Assembly: GCA_000181795.3 (NCBI GenBank) | Contig: CM012955.1 | Location: 13,302,704-13,366,703 of the forward strand | Direction: 5' to 3' | Length of the DNA stretch: 64,000 nucleotides | Source: Trichinella spiralis | Taxonomy: Eukaryota > Nematoda > Enoplea > Trichinellida > Trichinellidae | Part shown: piece after piece, positions 37,372 to 49,800 of the stretch | How positions within the stretch are numbered: the first letter of the stretch is position 1 | How the letters are laid out: the number at the start of each line of letters is the position of its first letter | Made by a program: the position numbers and the translations under genes | The notes under the pieces: model-generated | The model's database searches: none | The model's input: the letters and a program-made list of their open reading frames with translations, nothing else | What the model was told of the DNA's origin: nothing

Positions 37372-39051
37372 TTATGCATTCTTTTCTTGGGAAGCTTTGT
37401 TTTTCACCGCATTTTCAATGTGATTCAACGTTGTAAGTGTGGCATTCAAAGCTGCATTCAACGGCTTCAGCCCTGGGTAGCCGAGAATGGATAGGCCAGC
37501 CAAGCTTAAATATGTGTGCATTAAATCGGCATGCGCTTCTCCTGTTTTTCCAAATCCTCCATCATCGTCCTGCGTTGAAAGTGTAAAATCACATGCACGT
37601 TTACAATCGATAAAATTTTTCGCCTGAAGAATCTAAATTAAAAAATAAATACATAAATAATTTAACGTTGAAAAATTCAGAATGAAAAAAAAATCATTGA
37701 AATGTACCTCAACCACTGCACCAACCCAAAATGAATAGCATGAATCATCATCTTTGTGTGGACGACCATGAAAGCCCACATTTTGTCGATGAATAATCCA
37801 ATGCGTCAGCTTTTGAAGACTTTTGTTTTCAATAGTATTTTCATCGAAGAGTTTATCAAGCAAGTAAAGACTAGCAACGGCACAAAATGTTGAACCGCCT
37901 GAAAATTACTTTTGTGAAGCAATAAATTACCAGTTTTCAAATTCTTATTTTTTCCAACATACCATGAGATTCACACCCAACAACACTTCCAAATGCCCCA
38001 TCGTAATTCTGAAAAATAAATAATGGATAGAAAAAAAATATTTCAATAAGCATTCAGCTTTAATAATTTTACCCGACATTGTTTTATATAGGAAGTCGCT
38101 TTCGAAACATCTATATAACTGAAATCATTCAGCAACTTGCATATAGCGACGCCACAAAATAAGAATCGCATATCTTGTTCATCCCCTATTTTATCGGAAC
38201 GAAAACTGAAATATAAAAATCGAGTCATATTTTGTAAAACATAATAAATTTAATTTAAATACGGCATAATCTTAATCGATTATTTGAATTTTTAACTATG
38301 TTATCTATTCTCTTTCTTGTAATATTCGTCCTCTGTTGTCACAATAATATATAATAATTTTAAATGTATTGCTTTCAGTTTCACTTCCAATTTGACAACA
38401 ATTGAAAAGATCGAATAATTAATGCAAATTTTCCATCTCACCATCCACTTTCCATTTGACATCCTTTCACAAATTTTTTGATCAAGTTGAAATCCAAACG
38501 TTCAAAATTGTCGCCCAAAATGCCCAAACACAAAATCGCAAAATATGTCATCACCAAATGGCCTGTATTGAGTTCAGGGAGATCTTCGTTGCTATAAATT
38601 CAAAAAGTGAATAGAAAAGCGACAGAAAAAAATCGGATAACATATTCTTACCCTGACGGATCTCTCATATTGACATGCGCAGGCAAAAATCCGCAATCGT
38701 CACTACTGGCAGCTAAAATTTATTTCATTTATGGAGAAAGACAATTTTATAATTTAAAATGAACAAATGAACTAAAATGAATGAAATCTTACCTTGTTTA
38801 ACTGGAACTTGAAGTGAATATATCCAATCAATAATTTTCCTCTTTTCATCTGCAGAAATGCTATCCATAGCATCCAATATGTCCAGACCAGATAGAACAA
38901 AGTACAATAACGTCAAACTACAATAAAAAGAAATGTAATTTTTTTTCATATGCAAAAAATAGACTTGCCGATTAGAATACTGATCCAAGTAGATGTCCGG
39001 TAATTCGTGCAGATGAGACAATAAATACTGAACATGATCGGCCCTGTTCAT
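37372..39051 (-). CDS. PGGT1B: Protein geranylgeranyltransferase type I, beta subunit
   Basis: Eight exons from 39051 to 37372. Matches to human PGGT1B run along the whole length: SNR-LTLLYFVLSGLDILDAMD, IIDWIYSLQVP, NTGHLVMTYFAILCLGILGD, EQDMRFLFCGVAICKLL, SVVGCESHGGSTFCAVASLY, RQNVGFHGRPHKDDDSCYSFW and GGFGKTGEAHADLMHTYLSL. The catalytic zinc ligands of the family are present as the Asp and Cys of DDDSCYSFW and the His of DLMHTY. The enzyme, with the shared alpha subunit, attaches geranylgeranyl to CAAX proteins such as Rho/Rac. HGRPHKDDDSC, not the farnesyltransferase version, identifies the type. The first intron (38968-38918) begins with GC rather than GT. A TTTTCTAG acceptor-like site lies one base before the ATG, suggesting trans-splicing. 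Confidence 0.95.
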
Positions 39052-39052
39052 C

Positions 39053-39060
39053 CTAGAAAA
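39053..39060 (-). promoter_or_regulatory. Candidate trans-splice acceptor of PGGT1B
   Basis: TTTTCTAG on the minus strand, ending one base before the PGGT1B ATG. There is no coding exon upstream, so a spliced-leader acceptor is inferred. Confidence 0.5.
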
Positions 39061-40429
39061 GTGACTACACTCGCTTGTTATGCCACATGTTGGTTATGTT
39101 AAGTAAAATAGAAAATAAAACTATTTTATAAAACAATCTGATCGGTGACTTTTCAATTAAATCATAAATGGCACATTTAAATTTCACTCATTTAGAAAAC
39201 TGAAAATTAATCAAATCATCAAGATTGCACTACGTATATATGCAAAAAACAAAAGCACACGCAATTCACAATAACAGATAAACAAAACATGTTTTACAGT
39301 AAAAAAATGAAATAATATTAAAAGAACAGAATAGTTTAGCAAAAATTAACGAATCAATAAGAAAATCAAAATCAAACCAATTTTAAGTCAATGTTGAACA
39401 AAGTTGAAAAAAAGATGAATCATCATATAAAACATGCATTAATTCGTTATTCAGTGACGGATGAGAAATATCGTATAAAAGAAATGTAATTTACTGATTT
39501 AAAAAATTCTTATTAATTTAAACAACCGACTAACATTTTAAAATAATTTCACGTTCGATAATTTATGATTCAAGCGTAACCGTATTACTGTAATATAAAA
39601 CAATCAAGTTTTAAAAACATATCTGGAAAGTAATGGAATTTTATATAGAATAAGAAATTCTTACTAAAAGAATCGAAATTTCTATACAGATATTTTAAAT
39701 AAATGTTTATTCTTTCAAATTTATACGTAAATAAGTTAAATAATTTTGGTATCATTTAAAAAAATATGTAAACTTATTTATAGATATATTGCGATTTGAA
39801 TAATAACTTTTAATTTAACGGAAAAGAATACATGCATGCAGTTCATTGCTATTGTAAATATCGAAGAAGTTCACAGTAAGAATAATGTTGAACAGAAATC
39901 AACCAGTACAAGAATGCCAGTCTAGATTGTACTTTTAAATATGACAATTTTGTATATATTCTTTACTAATGCATCAATGAATTCGATCGTTCACGTTTCC
40001 TAATGCGCACATTAGACGCGAACGTTGCAGAGCAATTAAGTGAAGCAGTATTGGAGGGGGAAAAAAAAGGAAAATTGGAACGTAAAATTGTGACAGTGAC
40101 AAAATTGGGAATCAAAAATCGCACAATGATGCTTGTGTCAACAACAGATGTGGCCTTCATGAAAACAGAACAAACGAAACAGTGAAGCAACATGTTTGTT
40201 CGAGCAGTGAGTTGTTGAAAGTGAACAGTTTCAAGTGAAAGCTTATTATTGAAATGCACTTTAAAAAAATTGTTTTTTTTTGGCACAAAAAATAAATTTA
40301 CATTATAACGACAACACTGGCAATGATAAACAAAATATCATTAATTAACCATGTAGACGTGAAGGAAGAAAAAAAACTATTAAATTCAGTGAAAAGTAGA
40401 ATGGTATGTGTCGGTTCAATTCCTATTAA
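39061..40429. other. Intergenic stretch
   Basis: About 1.4 kb, strongly AT-rich. A slightly more coding-like patch lies at about 40000-40185 on the plus strand (60 codons, charged), but it has no family match or splice partner. No gene is called. Confidence 0.5.
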
Positions 40430-42759
40430 TTACAAATCAGTAATAGGATTTGCCGTTCCACCAGTTTGAGTCCAATAAAAGTGACATCTGCGACAAAGTA
40501 GATGACCGTCCAATGGATAGCAACGCCGGTCTGGTTCGTCGGTCAACTGTTCACCACAGCCCTAAAAATCACCAACACATTCATCTCTGTTCAAATTTAT
40601 CCAATAAACTGCAGTTTGAAACATGTTAGAAAAAACATCAATAAAAAAACATTACTAACTTCAAAATCAGCATTACAGTATGCCGTGTTTGAACATGTTT
40701 CACAGGCATGTAGTAATAATTTAAAAAAAAAGTGTCAAAAATAATTGAAAAAAAAACATTGCCCTCCAAACAGCGTTTTACGTATTTGCACACAGTGTGA
40801 AATGTCGCTGATTGACTGGGCATCAGTTAAAAGTACGATAATTGAACTTGATTATTGCGATAATATAAAAGTTGGTACAAGGATGTGTAAATCCTGCCTC
40901 ACCTCGCAAACATAACAATCAACATGGTAATCTTGCTCTAAAGCAACCACGCGTACAGTCTCCTTGGCATTCTAAAATAAATAAAATAATAAATAAATTT
41001 GACAAAATGAAATGAAATGAAATGAAATGACAGAAAAAAACATACACCATCAGGGATGATAGGATGACCACATTTGGCGCATTTCGGTGCAAAGAGCATG
41101 TGATAATCTTCAACACAATAAAACCGGCCTTCGTTATCTATCGTGAAAGGTACACCATCCAAGCATGTTTGACAATGCTCGCATCGGAAACAGAGTGGAT
41201 GAAATGATTTTCCGGCTGCTTGTAAAATCTGCAAATTTACGAGTATGCTCGTCGTTTGATTTTTTAAAAGAGCACTGTTTATTTATTTCGAAAAATTTAC
41301 CATTTCCAAAATAAGCTGTCCGCAGGAGTGACATTTTTCAGCCATCTGTTGAAAGCCGGAGTGCTGTAATAGAATTAATTAATTATTCATTTGCCAAAGT
41401 GGCATTCACCATTTACAAAATAGTCTTCTTCGCAATAGATACGTCCACGGGTTTGGTAGAATTTTTTTTCCTTCAACAGGCGACCTAACAATGTGCAACA
41501 ATTTTAATAATGAATAAATAAGTGGAACAATAATCATGCAATTACCGCAAACACAACAACAGAAACATTCCGAATGATAAAGGAAACCCAACGCGTGCGT
41601 TAAATCCATCGATCGAGCTACTGGCTCGTTGCATTGTTTGCAAGTGCCTGAAAAAAGGTAGGTATATTTTAAAAATATGCAACATTTCAAAAGACGCTGG
41701 TTGTCGGTGTTTATACCGTAAACGATGTCGTTTTGTTTCAATTCTTTTTCAACTTCTTGTTCCAGTTGAAGATACTTCAACCGTTGATTGTTCAATGCAT
41801 CCAAGCCGCATAGCGGAGACATCTTCCCAATACCAAGTTCGTTGGAAATTTCTACAGTAAAATTAAAAAAACAAAATTTTATTTTTTTTCTGTTTAAATT
41901 AATGTGAATGAATAAAATTTACTGCCGGTAGAAGTTTTGTTCCATGTCGGCGTTTCTTGTCGAGAAGCAGTAAGTGGACCGTATGCTAGAAAAAGAAATT
42001 GAAAAGCGAATGAAAAACCAACTCCACTATTCCCGCAGGTTAAGCAAGAGTAGAGAGAAAAAAAATGATCGACGACGTACAGGTCGACTGAACGTGATCT
42101 CGAACGCCTTCGGTTGAATATTTGCAAAGTGTTGGAGAAACGGCAACGGACTTTTTGAAACGGCCATTTTCAGACGGCGAACGGCTCTGGTCGACGGAAC
42201 TGAAAATGCGGCTCACTTCCTTGTCGGCCATCAGCGTCTGGTGTCCATCGTAGGTGGTATTGTGGCTGGATTTCACCGGAAGTGAACCGTGGTGGTTCGA
42301 TACGGAAACTGGCGACGCACTGGACGCTGTCGGCGAGCCACTGCTACTCAAGCTGGGCGATTTCGAAGATACAGTACGCGATGATGAACTGCTGTACGGA
42401 TTCACCGGTCGAGAAAGTTTGCAGACCATTTCGCGCAAATTCGCCGACTCCTCTTTGGTTATAATACGCTGTCTGCGGTTCACATCGGCGGCCAAGCTGA
42501 GCATGCCGGTTGGACCGCCGCCGGTGGCCAGCTTTTTCGAAGCTTCAATCCGACCGTGACCAGCGTACGGATGCGAGTCGGACAGTTGAAATTTTCGCAA
42601 CGTGGCCACGAAATCCGAACCGCCGGCCGCGTCTTTGGACAAGTCTGTACTGATGTCGCCGGTGTCGGTGAGCTTTTTCACGGGCGGCGGTCGTCGGAAG
42701 CTTTCGATGTCGTCGAGAAATTTTCTCGCCTCCAAATCCGTGCCCAACAGTTCGTCCAT
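40430..42759 (-). CDS. Ajuba/LIMD1/WTIP-family protein with three LIM domains
   Basis: Nine exons: exon 1 42759-42081, exon 2 41985-41923, then seven short exons down to the stop at 40430. The N-terminal 250 residues are Ser/Pro-rich and low-complexity. A short helix ([19 protein letters not shown]) precedes three C-terminal LIM zinc-finger domains: LIM1 from [13 protein letters not shown] to [12 protein letters not shown]2 from [20 protein letters not shown] to [18 protein letters not shown]3 from [12 protein letters not shown] to [14 protein letters not shown]. Cys/His spacing and the wording of LIM2 and LIM3 fit the Ajuba/LIMD1/WTIP branch better than zyxin/LPP. Such proteins shuttle between junctions and nucleus and act in Hippo, microRNA and adhesion signalling. 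The 3-prime donor for LIM2 is GTATGT after GDG. A TTTCCAG site about 45 bp before the ATG may be a trans-splice acceptor. Confidence 0.9.
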
Positions 42760-44407
42760 TGTGGTCAGTGTCCTTTTTCACAGCTTGCTCACAGTTGGTG
42801 ACAACTGGAAACAATGACAAAAGTTTACAACGAAAACCCAAGCAGGAAAAGAAGGAGAATTTTGAAAAAAAACAGTTTGAGAGAGAGAGAGACAGAAAAA
42901 GCGACGTGTCGTTCCAGTTGACGCACGTCCTGTATGATGAAATCGACAAGAGCGCGATACTGGGCGAAGCAAACAACAAAAGCTGAGTCACGCTAACGAT
43001 AGAAACGTGTCATTTTTCTTATATTTATTATTTTTCTCCAAGCTCAACAGTGCCAGCGAGCAAAGTGCTGACAACACTGACCAATGAAGCAGGTCACCAG
43101 TCGGGACAAATATTTGCCAACACATTCTTCGAATTCCATCTTACCATAAAAGATAATCAAGTTCCCTTAAACAGTTGTATTATAGAAACTGAACTGTATT
43201 ATAGCTGCAGTCGCGTTGAATAAACCCGAGTAAAATTGAATTTACCCGTAGATGATAAATTTCATTTTTCACGATAATTCGTTTCAGAGACAGTTGATAA
43301 CGCTTTTTCAACTGTTCAAAATATACTTTTTGGCTATTATTTGGAAATATTGGATAGTTTTAGATTTGTTGCAATGCTGATTCGCGTATTTTTGTCATTC
43401 TTTCATATCACCTATCTTAACGTAATTTCTAAAGTATTCATTCTGATAAATTTCTCTTTAATAAAATGAAATGTTTCGAAAAAATTCATACTAACAACGA
43501 AACGAAACAAAAATACAGAAATTAGAAGGAAATGCACTTCAAACCGGTTGAATTCTTTTCTACGCGTATTGCTTGTACTTTGAAAAAAAAAGGATTTTTC
43601 ATTTTAAATAAAATTTTTGCGTAAAACAAACGTTTTTTTAAAGATAGAACAGTTTTTTGCTTATTATAGAAACTTGATAACAAATATTCAGTAATGTTGA
43701 AAAATAAAGTATATATATATGTATATAGAACGTTTTAAAAATGATAAATTTTCACTATTTATTGTTTTCCAAAAGACAAAAACAATTGTTTCGACAAAAT
43801 AAAAACATTTTTGAGTATCTAATCTCCATTTCTTATTTTTCCATCCTGCATTCTTTCATACGGTAAATAAATTTTTGTTAACAATTCGATTCAGTTAACA
43901 TTTATTACAACGCTCGGATGTTGTAGATTGTACGAACTGTGAATGTGGAACAAATTAGGATACTTGAAAATTGTTCAAATTGAAATTTAACGGTACAAGT
44001 TGAAAATTGAACTATCCACCAAACAAAGGATGAAATTATTTGACAAAACGTTACAATTAAGCAATAATAGTGGGAAAACAGCGTAATTTACAAACTAGTA
44101 AAAGGCAGGCCATAAAATGAGCGATAAAAATTGAAAAAGTGTGTAAAATATTAGTTGTTTTTCAGTGTTTCGAATAAAATTTTGCTCACCAATGCATTCA
44201 ATTGTCAACAATAACGTTCGAAGAACAGACAATTTTGTATATTAATAGTCCCAATAGGAGACGAATTTTTCAACTGTCTAATAATCTAGAAAAACTATAA
44301 AAGAGGAAATGAAAAATCTAGATTCAATAACTAATTGAAATGTCCAATTTAAACTGCGCTGCGTAAATGATCGTAATACAACACTGATTCACCGCGGTGA
44401 GTGCTTT
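42760..44407. other. Intergenic stretch
   Basis: About 1.65 kb. The first 230 bp, GC-richer, are probably promoter and 5-prime UTR of the LIM gene. The rest is AT-rich, and no coding exon is supported. Confidence 0.5.
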
Positions 44408-44825
44408 TTACAGGCATATCAGCAACGAGCCCGCCGGCTGCTTATTGGCAATGCGCGTCATTTTCCCACTTCCTGTTGGATATTCTTCAATTTTACGAAC
44501 ACAATCAACACTCTAAATGGTGAATAAAATATGAGATGATGAAAATTTGAGAAAAGAAAAAGAATATTGTGCTGCTATGTTGTATAAATGAATGAAAAAC
44601 TGCAAGCTGCTGCAATCGAACTTTGCCCGGATATTCTGGCAAATACTGGCCAACGTTCTCTAAAGCTGAATCATCATCGTCGTCTTGATCATTAATCCAA
44701 CTGGCGGGAAGTGTTTTTATTGTTAAATTAATTAAAATATTTCTATCGTTTATGAGTGAATCATTAGCATTGGAAAAACCTGTTGACAGTGTGACTATTA
44801 TATTGAACGGTTTTTGATTTGTCAT
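44408..44825 (-). CDS. Small protein of unknown function
   Basis: Two exons, 44825-44601 and 44512-44408, both whole numbers of codons, predict 109 residues. The protein starts MTNQKPFNIIVTLS, has an acidic patch (NDQDDDDDSALE) and ends GKMTRIANKQPAGSLLICL. The tail is GC-richer than the surroundings, as real exons are here. The donor (GTTTTT) is weak; the acceptor is ATTTAG. I do not recognise the family. A possible class is small assembly chaperones or adaptor-like proteins with a central beta sheet, but this is only an impression. Confidence 0.45.
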
Positions 44826-46189
44826 CGACGAATTTTTCGACCTCGAGATGACGCAAGGCTAGCCGAAAAATAATACGACATTTTCAGCCCATATCAGTTG
44901 AACGTGCGAAAAAAATTGATATGATAATTCAAGAAAGTACTATTTTAAAAACGTTCGATTCCGGTATGTAAATTATTTTATGTATATTTTTTTCTGAAAA
45001 AACAGAAATTACAATTTTTACGTGAATTTAATCGAAGTTGAATTGTCGGGAATGAATCATTGTTTGTATGTGTGTTTCAAAATGACACTAAAACAAATAA
45101 ATAAACAAGGAAAGATTTATTGAATAAAACTTCCGTTAGAGATTTGATCAATTTTAACGAAAAAGAAAAAAGAATTTACCTTCGATGCGGATAAGGATCT
45201 TTTTTTTTTGATTGCATCAGGAAATTTTGACGTATAAAATATTGCATTTTGTAAAAATTTTCCTTTTCGCTCTGTTGATCACTTGGTGCAAATTGATGAA
45301 GAAATTATTCAAATTTACCCAAGTTGATTTTTGATACATCAGAATTGTAGTTAAATTTGTATTTTTAATTTTGAAAAAAAAATAAGCAAAACAAATGAAA
45401 AATGTAATAAAATATTGTATGCAACAGTTGTGAATTTTCAAATACATCATGCATGGAAGTTTCCAGTTGAATAATAATTTGACACATTGATGGAGATGAA
45501 ATGTTGCAATTGAATTGAATTGAATCGATTCAATTTTTATCACATTCCACGAGTTTATTCATGTTTCTTCACATCAGCATGGAAATGAATGACGTCGTCA
45601 ACGTGACGAATCGTCGATTATTAATAATTTTATGCAAATTATAAAATATTATTTTTTATTGATTCGATTTAGCACAAATTTGCACTTTTGAATGAATATT
45701 TTTGTTTTTACCGGTGTACATTTGATTTTTGAATTGTTCGACTCGTTTGATCAGTTAAACGATGAGTGAAGGAAATGTTTCGATAAATTGTGAACAAAAA
45801 TCAATTTGCCTTATTTTCTTCACCTTGAAAATTTCGCCATCACAATCGACATTTTCAAAGCAAATAAATAAATAAATTGCACAGACGAATTTATTTATTC
45901 GATTTTAATGTGGAAAATTATTTTCAAATTTCTATTGCATAATTAATATTTTTCAATTTCAATGAAGTTTATAAAAATTGTTCAGTTTGGTCGTGAGAAA
46001 GAGAGAGAGAATGTGTGTGAATGTTTATTATTACATTTTCAATTCCTTGATTATAAACAAGATTAAATAGAATAAATTTGCATATTTATCGAATCATGAT
46101 CGTTTTTGAATGGTCGAATTGGAGAAGGAAAAAAAAATGACAATAGCGAATGAATGGTAGAAAGTGAAAAATTATCATAATCTATCGCC
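44826..46189. other. Intergenic stretch
   Basis: AT-rich. Open frames here (for example near 45217-45543) are Asn/Phe/Ile-rich without motifs. No gene is called. Confidence 0.5.
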
Positions 46190-46570
46190 GCCGTTAGCTG
46201 ATGCTTCTTCAGCTTTCCGATTGGACGACGGACGTTGAGCTGGTTGCTTAACAAGCGGTGGCAGGTCGATCGATTTGGTGAATCGCTTTTCATCAACAGC
46301 AGTCGGCCATGTTACCATAGAATCGACCGACCATTGTCGAATAAACAACCACTAAGGTGTTGTTGTTTGTGGTCGAAGGGGAAATTTTTGTTCTCTTGGA
46401 ACAAATATCCATCCCACTATTTATTCCACATTTTCATTCAGATTTTCCCCTAACTCTCCCGTTCTACTCCATTACAAGCAGTTAGCATTAATTTCGTCAT
46501 TCGGTGACTCACCGGCAATCTTGGCCGGCTTCTGGAAAATTTTCAACTGACCAATTGGCATTTTATTTTC
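46190..46570 (-). other. Coding-like segments on the minus strand, unassigned
   Basis: Two GC-richer open segments. One (about 46348-46190) reads through MVTWPTAVDEKRFTKSIDLP and ends NGGDRL before a stop; it is preceded by CACCTTAG, an acceptor in phase. The other (about 46562-46510) begins MPIGQLKIFQKPAKIAG and is followed by GTGAGT, a good donor. The two are not in compatible phase when joined directly, so they may be separate exons with a missing partner, or the 5-prime region of a gene not recognised. Confidence 0.25.
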
Positions 46571-46708
46571 CCATTGAACATTTGCTGCGGTCGAACGTCG
46601 GTCAAGGGTGCAGTGTTTAAAATTTGTCCACCAAATCAAGCAAATAAGCGGCTTTTACGTCCGCTTCTTCTATTATTCTTCATTATCAATTTGGTTGAAT
46701 AAAAACGA

Positions 46709-46804
46709 TGCTTCCAATCCAACGAACAACAACAGCAACACCTGACCGTATGACGTTGGATTTAGATTTCGAAGAACCACCGAAAAAACGTTTAGATCGA
46801 CCCT
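46709..46804 (+). other. Possible first coding exon on the plus strand
   Basis: Starts MLPIQRTTTATPDRMTLDLD and runs to RLDRPC before a strong GTAAGT donor. Phase 1 would join it directly to the first certain DUSP exon at 50192. If so, the intron is 3.4 kb, unusually long for this window. It could also belong to another transcript. Confidence 0.35.
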
Positions 46805-49800
46805 GTAAGTGACATTTTTCTCTTTTCCTCCTCATACTTTGTATATTTATTGAAATTTATCAAATTGTTTTTGTGAATGAATTGATTTCGAATGTGAAAA
46901 ATTGATTTCTCTCTCTCCCTCGTCTTGGTGGTGCTTTAACAAAGTGTTCCGTTTTGAGAAAGCTTCCACAAAGCGCATTGTTATATATCGTTTTGGAATG
47001 AAATCCAATCATTGACAAAATGCACCACTTGAAAAGCATCCGGCTTTTTCCGTTTCGGGGTTTTTCTGTCCATGCAAATTGATCGAAATCCTATTCTCGT
47101 TCGAAATTGGGATGATTGTATTTTTTTTTCCGCACCATTCCTACTGTAGAAAATGTTGTACACGTGTCAAGTGGGATTTTTTTTCCTCGTTCAAAGAGAA
47201 AAAACAAAACACAACTAGTTTTCAAACCGAGGCAGAAATAAAAAAAAACGCTCGAACCAAGAAGCGCCGCGTTCGATTTCGAATCCGATTATTAATTTGA
47301 AGTTGGTGAAAAAAAAATTTTTTTTTTAAATCTCGACCAAAAATGAATCAAATAGGCGACCGTTTGGTTGTTATTTATTTATTTTTGTTCAATTTGCTGT
47401 GCAAATCTCGAACGGGCGGTGGAAGAATGCAAATTTTTCAATCTGACACGCGGCGTATTTATCGGATCAAACGCGAACTGAGAGAGAGTGGAGCGATTCG
47501 ATTTGGCCGGTCGTTTGTGAAATCTATTTTATCATTGTTCTTCGTTCAATGGAAACTTTTCAAAATTTACCCATTCAACAACCACCGCTTATAGACTACT
47601 TGTTTATTTATTTATTTATTTATTTGTGCATTTTTTTAGTATATTAAATTTCACTCAACTTTTGTAAATAAAAAAGAAAATCACGTAAAATAATTCTGCT
47701 ATATTCAAAATAAAACTTTTCACGTATACTGTAAATAACTGGTTTTTTAAACAATACACATTTGGTGTATAGTGGAATTTGTTAAGATTAAAGAATTGTT
47801 GTTGTTGTTGATGATGTTTTGTTGAAGTTGATTGTTTCAAATGGTTAAAAAAATTTGCATGCAATCTTTGATCTTTTCGCTCGCAGACAAACAACATCTA
47901 TTTTTGACGATTGCAAATTCGGTCGATTAATATACTATATCATTTAATCCAGTTGGTTACGTGTTCGTTAGAATTAGTGCAGGCAGTTTGTTTGTTTGTT
48001 TGTTTTTATTCGACTTCATCAGTTGGATTTGTGTCAAATTCGATTCTTGATCTTATAATATTTGTGTTTAATAATAATGCGACCATTTGAAATAATTAAA
48101 TAATGGTGCTAATTGTGGTAAATTTTCAATTTGTCCATACAAATTTTCACAGCATCACTTAATTGGTAAAATGTTTGATTAATGGATGAGTGGGGTTTGA
48201 TTTTTGTCAACTCATCACGTTCGATTATTATTTACTCAAATCTCCTCCATTTGGTCCACTATGCAAGCGGGCGATCGCATAAAATTTGATAACGGTCGGT
48301 ATTGTGATCCAGATGCGTTGAACGATATGATCGTTGATAGTCGGCCATTGGAAATGAAAATTCTATATTGACATCTGGTTGGGATCAAAATAGCAATACT
48401 TGCGAGGATATAGCACGTGAAATATATAAATAGATGGCTATCCATCTTAAACGAAGATGACGATCTTGGCTTGATAATCATCAACAAAAACAATCAACTG
48501 AACAATTGAATGCACAACAATAAGAATCGTATAAGATAAAGTGAAAAAAAAAATTTTCTTTTCTTCACTCCTATATTATTCATAGCACGAATATGATGAG
48601 GAAATTAAAATTTAAAATGACGTGTAATTTATGTATAAACAAGAAAAAAAAAACAAATGGTAATAATTTAATGATGCTTATTCATGGACAGAAAGTGGCA
48701 AATAATCATTTCAGACGACGAGTGTTCTTTGAAAACGAATGCAAATATTTTATTGGATTATTTGGTCGACGCTGTGCGTTTGTATTGTTTCAAAATTGAT
48801 TTCGATTTCACAATGGATGAACAACAATAATTTCGTTCGTTCGAGGTTGAATTGTTTTAACAATTTTACAATAATACAATTGATTTATTTTTTTTTCAAA
48901 TAAATATAATTTATGAAAAATAATAAGAAATATTTATGAATTTTTATTTAATAAAAAAAAAATATGATTGCAGTTGGTGGTCGTTTAATGAAATGCCAGT
49001 GTATGTTGTTTGTTCGACGGATGGTCGTCGTTTTTACAAATTGTTTTTCTTTTCACGTTTCCTTTTTCATGTTCGGTCACAGTCGGTGAGGTGAAAATTC
49101 GAATCTACAGTATCCAAATGACAATTGCCACGTCGAAAATTTATCGACCATTTTCTTTTTTTCGACTGTTCAAAATTTTTCGACAACTTTCCCTCCTAAC
49201 GCATGGGTAGTTTTTCAATATTCGCAGGATTAATTTTTTTGTTTTATTTAAATTTGTTCTCATCGAATTAATTGTACAAATGATTGATGCGGTTGGAAAG
49301 TAAAAGTTAAAGGTGGTCGACGATTTGTATTAATTTTAAATTGAATTAATTTTTTCTTTTTTTCTTTTTTTTGATATAAAATGTAGATATTTGTGAAATG
49401 GGACGACATTTGGTCGTCTATTTCGGCGAGCCTCATTCGGCTTATTCAATGTTTGGCTTGATTTTCCAATCAGACAGTTGTGTCAACAATGCACTGGATG
49501 ATGGATGATGAGTCATCGTATTTTTCTTTCTTTCTTTTTTTTTTGCTTGAAAACCCATCTTCCTCTCTCTCTCTCTTTTCTCGCTCACTCAATTTGCAAT
49601 CGATTTCCATTTGTACAATATTTTTCTCTGTTTGTTTTGGTTTTTTTTCCGATCACAGAAATTGTCCTTGAATTTGTAATGCAAAGCTGAAAAATGAGTC
49701 ATTCGTCATTTTTATTTTATTTTTTTCATCAGATGAGATTTTTTGTTCAAATAAGCATTTTAGCTTTTTTTTTTAATTTGTAGAAAATTTTAATAATATA

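Noticed and set aside
40003-40185. 60-codon plus-strand frame, charged.
   Set aside because: No family, splice partner or GC shift strong enough to support a gene.
48290-48360. Plus-strand words resembling the DSRP motif of a rhodanese domain, upstream of the phosphatase.
   Set aside because: The frame hits a stop a few codons after the motif, no EYN-x-SH block follows, and no phase-consistent splice sites frame it.
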